Source: Phycisphaerae bacterium | GTDB taxonomy: Bacteria; Planctomycetota; Phycisphaerae; Phycisphaerales; UBA1924 | Assembly: GCA_030432255.1 (NCBI GenBank) | Contig: JAUIHS010000011.1 | Location: 62,001-126,000, forward strand | Reading direction: 5' to 3' | Length of the DNA stretch: 64,000 nt | Shown here: piece by piece, positions 18,450-27,300 of the stretch | Numbering within the stretch: position 1 is the stretch's first letter | Layout of the letters: every line of letters starts with the position of its first letter | Position numbers and translations under genes: made by a program | Notes under the pieces: model-generated | Seen by the model: the letters and a program-made list of their open reading frames with translations, nothing else | Told to the model about the DNA's origin: nothing | The model's database searches: none

Positions 18450-21400
18450 CAACGGCAGCAGGACATCGAACTTCGGCCCCGTGGTGTCGCGCGTGGTCAC
18501 CACCGTCGCCGGGATCGGCGACGCGCTGAGTCGGCGACATGCCGAGGAGAACGAGAATCGCACAACGCTCGAGAAGACGCTGAAGCAGGCCGAGGCAGAG
18601 TACGCGGCACGAACCCGGGACGCCGCGGCTGTTCGCGATGCAGCCCTCGCCGCGGCGCGCGAGGCGTGTGATGCCCGGGTTGCTGAGTTGCGTCAGGCTT
18701 TCGAGTCAGAGCATCGGGAGACCCGTACCCGGGTTGAGGTCGAGCATGCCAAGTTGAAGACTGAGGCATCTGATGAGAAATCCACCATCGAACGCGATGC
18801 CCGGGAAGCCGTGTGGCTCTGCGACGCGGTAGCCGAGAGTGATCAGAGGCAGATCGACGCCACCTGCAAAGCGCTCCGCGACAGCATCACCGAGATCGAC
18901 AAGTCGCTCCAGGACTACGAGGCACAGCGGCAGCAGATCGCGCAGGACTATGGTCCTCGCGGCCGACGCCACCTCGATGAATCACCGGCATCGGCCCGAG
19001 GCGTTGTCGATCAGAGCGTACCGACCGACGGCCTCGAAGCGACAACGTTCGTGGAAGCATCACGTCAGGCTGCGGACGACGCGGATGAACTGTTGTCACG
19101 CTGGGCGAACCTGCTGTCGCCGCGACTTGCCTACGGTGGCGGCTTTGTCGTGCTTGCGCTCGTCCTGATCGCCGGACTGGGGGCGGCCGGGTGGTTCTTC
19201 CATCCCGAACTCAACCTGGACTGGGAACCGTGGATGACGGCGGCAATCGGCGCCGCGATTGGAGTTGTGCTGGCGCTGCCGCTCAAGCTGATCCTCGGTC
19301 ATGTCGCGGCGAAGCGCATCAACGACCTCGGGGACGCGATCTCAAGCGGCCTGCGGACCGCGTGGAAGAACGCGGCGATCGCCGATCATCTCGGACGAGC
19401 CGTTTACGAAGCAGATCGCGGCCGCGTCCTCGGGGCTCGCGAGGAGGAGATCAAGCGCATTGAGCAGGAGCGCCGGCAGCGTCTCGATGCTCTGCAGGAC
19501 CTTGTCACGACGCGGGGTGAAGAACTGCGTCACGAACTGGAATCAGGAAGCGCCCGCCTCCAGCAGGAGCGGGACACCGGCATCCGGGCCGCGGAGGAGC
19601 AGCGGGCGCAGGTCGAAGAGAGTACGACCGCGACCTTTGATCACAACACGACCGATGCGCGCGAGCACCGGGAGCAGGTCGTCGCTGCCGCCCGGAAGCA
19701 CGCCGAGGACCACTTTGCCGAACTCACGGCATGGTGGTCCGAGCGATCCCGTGAACTGATCACGGTGTCAACCTCGTTGCAGCAGATGCGCGAGGAGATC
19801 GCGCCGGATTTTGATTCGACCTCGTGGGAAGGATGGGTGCCCTCCACGCACTATCCCGAGTGTGTGCCGATCGCGGCATTGCCCGTCATTCTTGAAGAAC
19901 TGCCCGGCGGATTGTCGGATGACGAACGACTCCCCTGGTACGGGCCCCGCGAACTTCGTCTACCCATCGCACTGGAGTTCCCTCGCGTCGGATCACTCAT
20001 CATCGAGACCGACGCCGAGGGCCGGGAGGCCGCACTCGAACTGGCGCGGCAGGCCATGCTGCGCCTCCTGACCGCGCTCCCGACGGGCAAGATCCGCCTC
20101 ACCGTCGTGGACCCCGTCGGTCTCGGGCAGAACTTCGCGGCGTTCATGCACCTTGCCGATCACGAAGAGCGACTGATCACCGGACGGATCTGGACAGATG
20201 CGCGTCACATTGAAGAGCGGCTCACGGACCTGACCGAGCACATGGAGCGCGTGATCCAGAAGTACCTCCGCAACGAGTTCCAGAGCATCGAAGACTACAA
20301 CGTGCAGGCCGGCGAGATCGCCGAACCGTACCGGTTCCTGGTCCTCGCTGACTTCCCGACCAATCTCAGCGACGTGGCGGCATCAAAACTCGCCAGCATC
20401 GTTGAGAGCGGCGCCCGGTGTGGTGTGCACGTCATCGTCATCGCGGATCTCTCGCGCCAACCGCCGAATACCATCGCGCTCGATGATCTTCGCCGCGCCT
20501 CCGTCGTGATACAGTCGACGGCGAAAGGCATCGCACTTCGGCGGCCTGAGTTGACACCCTCGAAGGTCGATCCGCCGGCGCTGCCCTCGGAAGACCGGAC
20601 CACACACCTCCTGAATGCGGTCGGTCTTTCCGCCACAGACTCCACGCGCGTACATGTGCCCTTCTCAGCCGTCACACCAAGTGCTGAGAACTTCTGGTCG
20701 CGCTCCGCGGCCCAGACCATCCGCATCCCGCTCGGCCGCCAGGGTGCCACGCGCCTTCAGGAACTTGAACTGGGTGCCGGAACCATGCAGCACGCCCTCA
20801 TTGCGGGCAAGACCGGTTCAGGCAAGTCCACCCTCCTGCACGTGCTGATCACCAATGCGGCCCTGTGGTACTCGCCGGATGAACTCGAACTCTACCTCGT
20901 TGACTTCAAGAAGGGTGTCGAGTTTCGCACCTACGCGCGGCACTACATCCCTCATGCACGAGTCGTCGCCATCGAGACGGACCGTGAATTCGGCCTCTCC
21001 GTCCTGAGACGACTTGATGAGGAACTGACCCGGCGGGGCGAATCGTTCCGCGATCTCGGCGTGCAGAGTCTGCCCGACTATCGCACCGCCTCCGGCAAAC
21101 CGATGCCCCGTACGCTGCTGGTCATCGACGAGTTCCAGGAGTTGTTCGTCGAGGATGACACCGTTGCCCAGGAGTCGTCGCTGCTCCTCGATCGGCTGGT
21201 TCGTCAGGGGCGCGCCTTCGGCATGCACGTGCTCCTCGGTTCACAGACGCTGGGAGGTGCGTACTCGATCACGCGCACCACCATGGGGCAGATGAACGTG
21301 CGCATCGCGCTGCAATGTGATGAGCAGGACTCATATCACATCCTCAGTGAAGACAACGCCGCGGCCCGGCTGCTCGAACGCCCCGGCGAAGCGATCTACA

Positions 21401-22401
21401 ACAATGCCGCCGGACGGGTGGAGGGCAACAGCCCGTTCCAGATCGTCTGGCTCCCCTCCGCCGAACGCGATGCGGCGCTGAACACCGTCGATGACCTGTC
21501 TTCGACCCGAGGTCTGGAGCCGCGGGAAACGATCGTCTTCGAAGGCAACGTGCCTGCCGACCCGGCGCGCAATGCCGCGCTCGTCGTTGCTGCGGCGCCG
21601 CCATCCCCGGTCGATCCGGTGCGACTGTACCTCGGTGAGCCGACTGCGATCGCAAAGTCGACTGCCGTCGAACTTCGCCGCCAGGGCGGCGCCAATGTGA
21701 TCGCGATCGGTCAGCGCTCCGACGCGGCACACGCCATCACCTCGATGGCAGCCGTGTCGTTCGCGGCACAGCAAGCCGCCAATCCCGGTGCGCAACTCGT
21801 GATGCTCGATGGCACACCGCCCGATGCGCCCGACGCGATCCAGGGCCTTGCCGAACTGGCCACGTCCTTGCCCGTCGACAGCCGCACCGGTCGACCCGCT
21901 GACGCCGAGGGTCTTCTGCTCGAGGTGGCTGCGGAGTTGAAGCGTCGGCAGGACACGGAGTCTTCCGCCGAACCGCCGATCCTCATCCTCATCCATGCAC
22001 TGCAACGCTTCCGCGACCTGCGTCGGTCTGATGACTTCTCATTCTCCATGTCGGATGACGATGGGGAACCCGCGCATGTGCTGTTCGCCAGGATCCTGGA
22101 GCAGGGACCCGAGGTTGGTATCCACGTGATGACCTGGTGCGACTCCGTCACCAACATGGAGCGGACACTTGAGCGACGAACGCTTCACGAGTTCGACCAG
22201 CGCATTGTCTTCCAGATGAGCGTGATGGACTCGACGGCACTCATCGACTCGCCCCTCGCGTCGCGCCTCGGACCCAATCGCGCCATCCTCTGGAATGATG
22301 AGGAGAGCCGCGCCAGCACGTTTCGTCCCTACGCTGCCCCCGGCAGCAAATGGCTCCGGACGCTCTTCGCAGCATCGTCGTCGGATCCGGTCTCCGGATA
22401 G
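18442..22401 (+). CDS. Membrane-anchored FtsK/SpoIIIE ATPase, EccC/EssC-like, with coiled coils
   Basis: A 1319-residue protein. ATG 18442 is preferred over GTG 18433. Residues about 30-175 are coiled coil; two transmembrane helices lie at about 229-253 and 264-288; a second coiled coil spans about 305-440. Three FtsK-like modules follow. The first (about 500-690) lacks a P-loop. The second (about 745-1000) is intact, with Walker A AGKTGSGKST at 788-797 and Walker B LLVIDEF ending near 898. The third (about 1040-1300) is degenerate, with GGANVIAIGQRSDAAH where a P-loop would be. Paired membrane helices plus tandem ATPase modules and WXG neighbours match type VII EccC/EssC. Unlike EccC, the only intact P-loop here is in the middle module and the N-terminus is coiled coil instead of FHA or short. 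Confidence 0.88.
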   Translation: MGDNGSRTSNFGPVVSRVVTTVAGIGDALSRRHAEENENRTTLEKTLKQAEAEYAARTRDAAAVRDAALAAAREACDARVAELRQAFESEHRETRTRVEVEHAKLKTEASDEKSTIERDAREAVWLCDAVAESDQRQIDATCKALRDSITEIDKSLQDYEAQRQQIAQDYGPRGRRHLDESPASARGVVDQSVPTDGLEATTFVEASRQAADDADELLSRWANLLSPRLAYGGGFVVLALVLIAGLGAAGWFFHPELNLDWEPWMTAAIGAAIGVVLALPLKLILGHVAAKRINDLGDAISSGLRTAWKNAAIADHLGRAVYEADRGRVLGAREEEIKRIEQERRQRLDALQDLVTTRGEELRHELESGSARLQQERDTGIRAAEEQRAQVEESTTATFDHNTTDAREHREQVVAAARKHAEDHFAELTAWWSERSRELITVSTSLQQMREEIAPDFDSTSWEGWVPSTHYPECVPIAALPVILEELPGGLSDDERLPWYGPRELRLPIALEFPRVGSLIIETDAEGREAALELARQAMLRLLTALPTGKIRLTVVDPVGLGQNFAAFMHLADHEERLITGRIWTDARHIEERLTDLTEHMERVIQKYLRNEFQSIEDYNVQAGEIAEPYRFLVLADFPTNLSDVAASKLASIVESGARCGVHVIVIADLSRQPPNTIALDDLRRASVVIQSTAKGIALRRPELTPSKVDPPALPSEDRTTHLLNAVGLSATDSTRVHVPFSAVTPSAENFWSRSAAQTIRIPLGRQGATRLQELELGAGTMQHALIAGKTGSGKSTLLHVLITNAALWYSPDELELYLVDFKKGVEFRTYARHYIPHARVVAIETDREFGLSVLRRLDEELTRRGESFRDLGVQSLPDYRTASGKPMPRTLLVIDEFQELFVEDDTVAQESSLLLDRLVRQGRAFGMHVLLGSQTLGGAYSITRTTMGQMNVRIALQCDEQDSYHILSEDNAAARLLERPGEAIYNNAAGRVEGNSPFQIVWLPSAERDAALNTVDDLSSTRGLEPRETIVFEGNVPADPARNAALVVAAAPPSPVDPVRLYLGEPTAIAKSTAVELRRQGGANVIAIGQRSDAAHAITSMAAVSFAAQQAANPGAQLVMLDGTPPDAPDAIQGLAELATSLPVDSRTGRPADAEGLLLEVAAELKRRQDTESSAEPPILILIHALQRFRDLRRSDDFSFSMSDDDGEPAHVLFARILEQGPEVGIHVMTWCDSVTNMERTLERRTLHEFDQRIVFQMSVMDSTALIDSPLASRLGPNRAILWNDEESRASTFRPYAAPGSKWLRTLFAASSSDPVSG

Positions 22402-22526
22402 GTCCGATCCCCACCTGCACCGGCGAATCGGCCGAAACCGAATCTGAAGTGTGCCCCGAGCCGTGTACAATCGGCCTCCCTTCGGGCACTGGAGATCCGT
22501 CGGGTGCCTCTCGTGACGGAACGATC

Positions 22527-23519
22527 ATGATTCTCACCGGTGACATCGGAGGTACGAACACGCGGCTCGCCCTGGCGGAGTTGCATGGTCCTCGCCCCAC
22601 GGTACGTGACGTCGAGATCTTCGCGAGCGACAGCGCCGCCGGAATGGACGAGCACATCCGACGCTACCGGGAGAAGCATGATGAACCGATCGAGGCCGCG
22701 GCATTCGGTATCGCCGGACCGATCATCGACGGTCGCTGCGAGGCGACCAACCTCCCATGGAAGATCGACTCAGCCACCCTTGCGAACTCGCTGGGTCTCT
22801 CCGAAGTCGGCCTGATCAATGATCTTGAGGCGGCGGCCTGGGGCATTGCAACGCTGGACTCTGACGATGTCATCACGATCAACCCCGGCACGCCAGCCGA
22901 AGGCAATCGCGCCATCGTGTCGGCGGGCACGGGGCTCGGTGAGGCGGGACTGTTCTGGAACGGCCGCCGACACATCCCCTTCGCGACCGAGGGTGGTCAC
23001 ACCGACTTCGCCGCGCGAAACGAACTGGAGTTCGAACTGCTCCAGCACCTGACTGCACGCTTCGGGCGAGTGAGCTACGAGCGGGTGGTCTCGGGTCCGG
23101 GGGTGGTGAACATCTATGGCTTTCTGCGCGACTGCAAGGGCATGACGGAGGTGCCCTCGGTCATCGATCGCACAGGGTCCGGTGAGATCGATGGGCGCAC
23201 CATCACCGAAGCCGGACTCGCCGGTGAGTCGGAACTGTGTGTCCGGACACTCAAACTCTTCCTGAGCATTTACGGTGCCGAGGTGGGGAATGTCGGGCTC
23301 GGCATGCTCGCGCGCGGCGGAATCTGGCTCGGCGGTGGCATCATCGCCGCGATCGCCCCCCAACTCAGCGATTTCGATGACTTCCTCGATGCGTTCAGGG
23401 CCAAGGGGCGTCTGAGTCCCACGGTGGCTGAGATCCCGGTTCACGCGATCAGGGACTGCCTCCTGGCGCTTCGCGGCTGTGCGACCTATGCGCTCTGGCG
23501 GGCGCGTGAATTTGATTGA
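22527..23519 (+). CDS. glk: Glucokinase
   Basis: A 330-residue enzyme phosphorylating glucose with ATP at the entry to glycolysis. It has the phosphate-1 motif GDIGGTNTRLAL, the FGIAGPI region, NLPW (sugar-binding), LINDLEA with catalytic Asp, SAGTGLGEAGL (phosphate-2/adenosine region) and FATEGGHTDFA; these match the proteobacterial-type Glk family, not ROK. The start at ATG 22527 begins directly at the fold; the earlier in-frame ATG at 22350 lies inside the ATPase gene. It follows the ATPase gene by 125 bp on the same strand but has no evident functional link. Confidence 0.95.
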   Translation: MILTGDIGGTNTRLALAELHGPRPTVRDVEIFASDSAAGMDEHIRRYREKHDEPIEAAAFGIAGPIIDGRCEATNLPWKIDSATLANSLGLSEVGLINDLEAAAWGIATLDSDDVITINPGTPAEGNRAIVSAGTGLGEAGLFWNGRRHIPFATEGGHTDFAARNELEFELLQHLTARFGRVSYERVVSGPGVVNIYGFLRDCKGMTEVPSVIDRTGSGEIDGRTITEAGLAGESELCVRTLKLFLSIYGAEVGNVGLGMLARGGIWLGGGIIAAIAPQLSDFDDFLDAFRAKGRLSPTVAEIPVHAIRDCLLALRGCATYALWRAREFD

Positions 23520-23567
23520 TCTCTGGAAGATCCGATGTCTGCTGACCCCTGATCCCTCTCTTTTTCG

Positions 23568-23595
23568 TTGACTCTGACAGGTGGGCACCCACAAT
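23568..23595 (+). promoter_or_regulatory. Candidate sigma-70-type promoter
   Basis: TTGACT (5 of 6 to consensus), 16-bp spacer, CACAAT (4 of 6), ending 40 bp before the start of the PEP-CTERM-like gene at 23636. Confidence 0.45.
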
Positions 23596-23635
23596 CGGGG
23601 TTGCTACAGAGGAACACGACGAGGAGAAAGATCAA

Positions 23636-24265
23636 ATGCAGATTGCATCGCGCATGACCGTGGTCGCCACGCTTCTGACCGTGACTGGAACCGTGGCCGC
23701 CGGCGGAATCTACAGCAGCCGAGCGGCATTCGAAGCGGATTATCCCGGCCTGGCGACCGAGGACTTCGAGGGGATCGCACCGGCCGGAGGCACCGCGGAT
23801 GCGCCGGTGATCAGTTCGGACTTCACGGTCGCCTCAGGAACCGATGAGGGCGTGTCTTACGGCGTATCGAGCACGATCAGTGCGCCCTCCGATGTGCTGT
23901 TCCAGTACAACGCGGACGACCGCCTCATCTTCGAGTTCGCGGTCCCCGTCTCGGCGGTGGGCTTCCAGGTCTCGAGCGTCGATTTCTTCGACGCGGTCGC
24001 ATCCGGCGATGCCGTGATTTCGGCGTACGATGCCTCTGATGCGGAGATCTTCAGCACGACGATCACGACCGAATCGACGCTCTCGATGGACACCTTCTTC
24101 GGGTTCGCAGGCACCACCGAGATCGCCCGTCTCGAAGTGGGCGATGCGCCCGGCTTCGCGGGTTACATCGTGATGGACGACTTGTCCTACGGAATCCCCA
24201 GTCCGGGCGCCGGCATGTTGATGCTCGGTGCCGCCTCGCCCCTGGCGTTGCGCCGCCGTCGTTGA
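23636..24265 (+). CDS. Secreted protein with PEP-CTERM-like sorting tail
   Basis: A 209-residue protein with a signal peptide (MTVVATLLTVTGTVAAGG) and a beta-sandwich-like body (FEGIAPAGG, FEFAVPVSAVGFQV, TEIARLEVGD) resembling the envelope fold of many PEP-CTERM proteins. The C-terminus is IPSPGAGMLMLGAASPLALRRRR-like: a PSPG motif, hydrophobic stretch and four arginines. An AGGAG lies upstream of the ATG. It shares the tail type but not the body with the protein at 14759. Function unknown; probably surface-exposed or processed by an exosortase-like enzyme. Confidence 0.85.
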   Translation: MQIASRMTVVATLLTVTGTVAAGGIYSSRAAFEADYPGLATEDFEGIAPAGGTADAPVISSDFTVASGTDEGVSYGVSSTISAPSDVLFQYNADDRLIFEFAVPVSAVGFQVSSVDFFDAVASGDAVISAYDASDAEIFSTTITTESTLSMDTFFGFAGTTEIARLEVGDAPGFAGYIVMDDLSYGIPSPGAGMLMLGAASPLALRRRR

Positions 24266-24364
24266 GCAGCTCCACGTCCTGCCCTGAAGTGGGGGGAGCA
24301 ACGCTGTTCTTGTTGAAGAGTCGGACCGGTACACTGGCTGAAGGAGTGCTGCCGGAGGTTTGCC

Positions 24365-27300
24365 GTGTCCGAACAAAAAGTGTTGTCGTTGCTGGCGTTG
24401 TGCGCGCTCTGCTCGAGTCCCGGGTTCGCACAGACGATTGTGACATCCAACTGGACGTGCACCACCGGGGACTGGGGCATCTCCGGGTGCTGGGACGTCC
24501 TCGGCGGAACGGATACGGAGCCCGACAACAGCGCCTCCTTCCTCTATGACGTCACGCTTCCGACGACCGGGGGCGCGTACACCATCAGCGTCACGAGTTC
24601 ATCCATCTCCTGTCGGAAACTGGACGTTGAGCCGCTCGTGACGCTCAGGCTCGACTCCACCAATTTCGCACCGGGGATCCTTACCAACCTCGGTGTCATC
24701 GAGGTGCGCAACGACGATCTGTACTTCGATGACGACATCATCAACGACGGCAACATCACCTTCGATCCCGATGTTGGTTCCGAGACCATCGAGGTCCGTG
24801 AGCCCAGCCTCGTCATCGGAGGGACCGGCAGCCTGACATTCCCCGATGTGCCCGGGGGGTCCACCTCCACGCATCGACTCCTTCTGCCAAATCTCGAAAC
24901 CACCACCAACGATGTCGGACACCTCATCCATGGTGGACCCGGGCAGATTCGCGGCGGCAACAACTTCCCGACTGACCTCATCAACGATGGCACGATCCGT
25001 GCTGATACGCCCGGCATGACCCTGGAGGTCACGGACTTCGCCTCCGGCAACGTGCTTCGCGTCATCAACGGTGGCGAACTCGCCGCCACCTCCGGAGCAC
25101 GTCTCGAATTCGACGACATCGCCGAGATCATCAACAACGGCATCATCACTTGCGATGCCGCGTCGGAGATCTTTCTGAATGCGACAACGACAGACCTCTC
25201 CGGCACGCTCCTTATTGATGGGCTGCTCAACTCGAACACCAATCTCACGATTGACGGGGCCAGTGGCATCGGGGCTGGTGAGTTGTATGTCACCGGAGAC
25301 CTCACGTTCGCTGGAGGTACGAGTGCCGAATTCGGAACGGTGAATCACAACAGCGGCGGGCTGATGATTGAGAATGGGGCTGCGCTCACATTCAATGCGC
25401 GCTACACACATACACTGACGAGCGAGTCCGCGTACGACCTCCTTCCGGGATCGATGGTCGTGGCCGTGGGTGGGACCGCCGCGGCACCCAACGACTACCT
25501 CAATTTCTCGAGCTTTGAAGTTGCGGGTCGGGATGTCGGGGACATCGCCTCGGGGTACACCTCGAACTTCAACGTGCCGCACCTCGTCATCGGACCCGGT
25601 GCGAAGGTCAACCTGTTTGACGCGGTCAACAACGGCAATCGCGGCGGCTCAGGCGGCAACGCGGAAGCCCTGTATGTCGGCACTGTTGAGTTCCTCGACG
25701 GGGCAGGCCGGATCAACCTGAACGGCCATCACCTCTACTACAGCAACCTGATCGGGAGCGCGGGCCAGATCGTCGACAATGGCGGCGGGTCCGGCAAGGG
25801 GTTCACGCCGACCTGGACTTGTGGCAGCGGAAGCTGGAGCACCACCGAATGCTGGAGCGGTCTCGCGGGTGCGGACATCTTTCCCGACAACAGCGACTTC
25901 ATCGGTTATGACGTCATTCTGCCCGCAGGTTCACCATACGACGTGATGGTCGATGTGGGCGCCGGTTCAGTCGAAGTCACCAGCATGAGTATCTCCTCGG
26001 ACGCCACGCTGACGCTGCTCTCGACGAACTTCTCCCCCAACCTTCTCATCAATGACGGGATCGTCGAGATCAACAGCGACGAACTGATCCTCTCTCAGAG
26101 CATCATCAACAACGGTACGATCGAGTTCGACCTCGATACATCAACGGAAAGCATCTCGTTGGAGAGAAGCCTCTCCATTCTCGGTACTGGATCGATTGTC
26201 TTTCCGAATATCTCGTCATCCGCGCCGCAGCACTCCATTGATGTGCCCAATGGCGGAACACTCACCATCGGTCCGGACCAGACCGTATCGGGCGGGCCCG
26301 GCGGTATCGGTGGAGGCACGTCGTCCACCACCGACGTGGTCGTTGAAGGCACGGTGCTCGCCAATACGCCCGGCAAGTCCATCGAGTTTGCAGATGATGA
26401 CTCGGACAACCTCCTTGAAGTGACGAATGATGGCCTGATCCGGGCCGAGAACGGCGGCATCGTGACGTTCGATGACATCGCCGCGATCCACAACAACTCC
26501 GAGATCTCGTGCGATGCGGCTTCATTCATCGTCCTGTCGACGACCATCGCGGATCTTGGGGGAACGCTGATGATCGATGGCCGCCTTGAGGCCGACAGTG
26601 CATTGACGCTTGTCGGCGCGACGGGCATGGGGAGCGGTGTGCTCTCGACGACGGCGCAGACGAACTTCACCGGCGCCACCGATGTGAGCTTTGGGGTCGT
26701 TGATCACAACGATGCGGGCATCATGGTCGAAGCCGGCTCGATGGTCACCGTCACAGAGGCCTACACGCACTCGCTCACGAGTGAGTCGTCGTTCGAATTC
26801 AAGGCGGGGTCGGCGCTGCTGGTGACCGGAGGTGCCGCGGCCATGCCGACGGAGTACGAGGATTTTGCGAGTATTGAGATCGCGGGTCGGGATGACGGTG
26901 ATACCGCCGGTGGCTACACCAGCAATTTCGATCTCCCCCACCTCATCATCGGCTCCGGTGCGAAGGTGAACCTCTTCGACGCCGTCGACAACGGGAATCG
27001 CGGCGGCGCCGGTGGCAACGCCGAAGCCCTGTACGTCGGTACGGTTGAATTCCTCGACGGAGCCGGACTGATCAACCTGAATGGGCATCACCTGTACTAC
27101 GGGAGCCTTGTGGGCAGCCCGGGGCAGATCATCGACAATGGAGGCGGATCCGGTAAGTCATTTTCGCCTGCCTGGACGTGCAGCACCGGGACCTGGAGTA
27201 CCACGGGTTGCTGGAGCGCGCTCTCACCGGGTGACTTGTTCCCCTCCAACTCGGACTTCCTGGCCTACGACGTGCTGCTCGGTGCGGGAACACCCTACAC

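Noticed and set aside
22350-22526. Extended glucokinase start
   Set aside because: The extra N-terminus overlaps the ATPase gene and is not part of the glucokinase fold, which begins at MILTGDIGGTN.
24267-24300. Imperfect hairpin GCTCCAC..GTGGGGGGAGC as a terminator
   Set aside because: Stem is bulged and no T tract follows.
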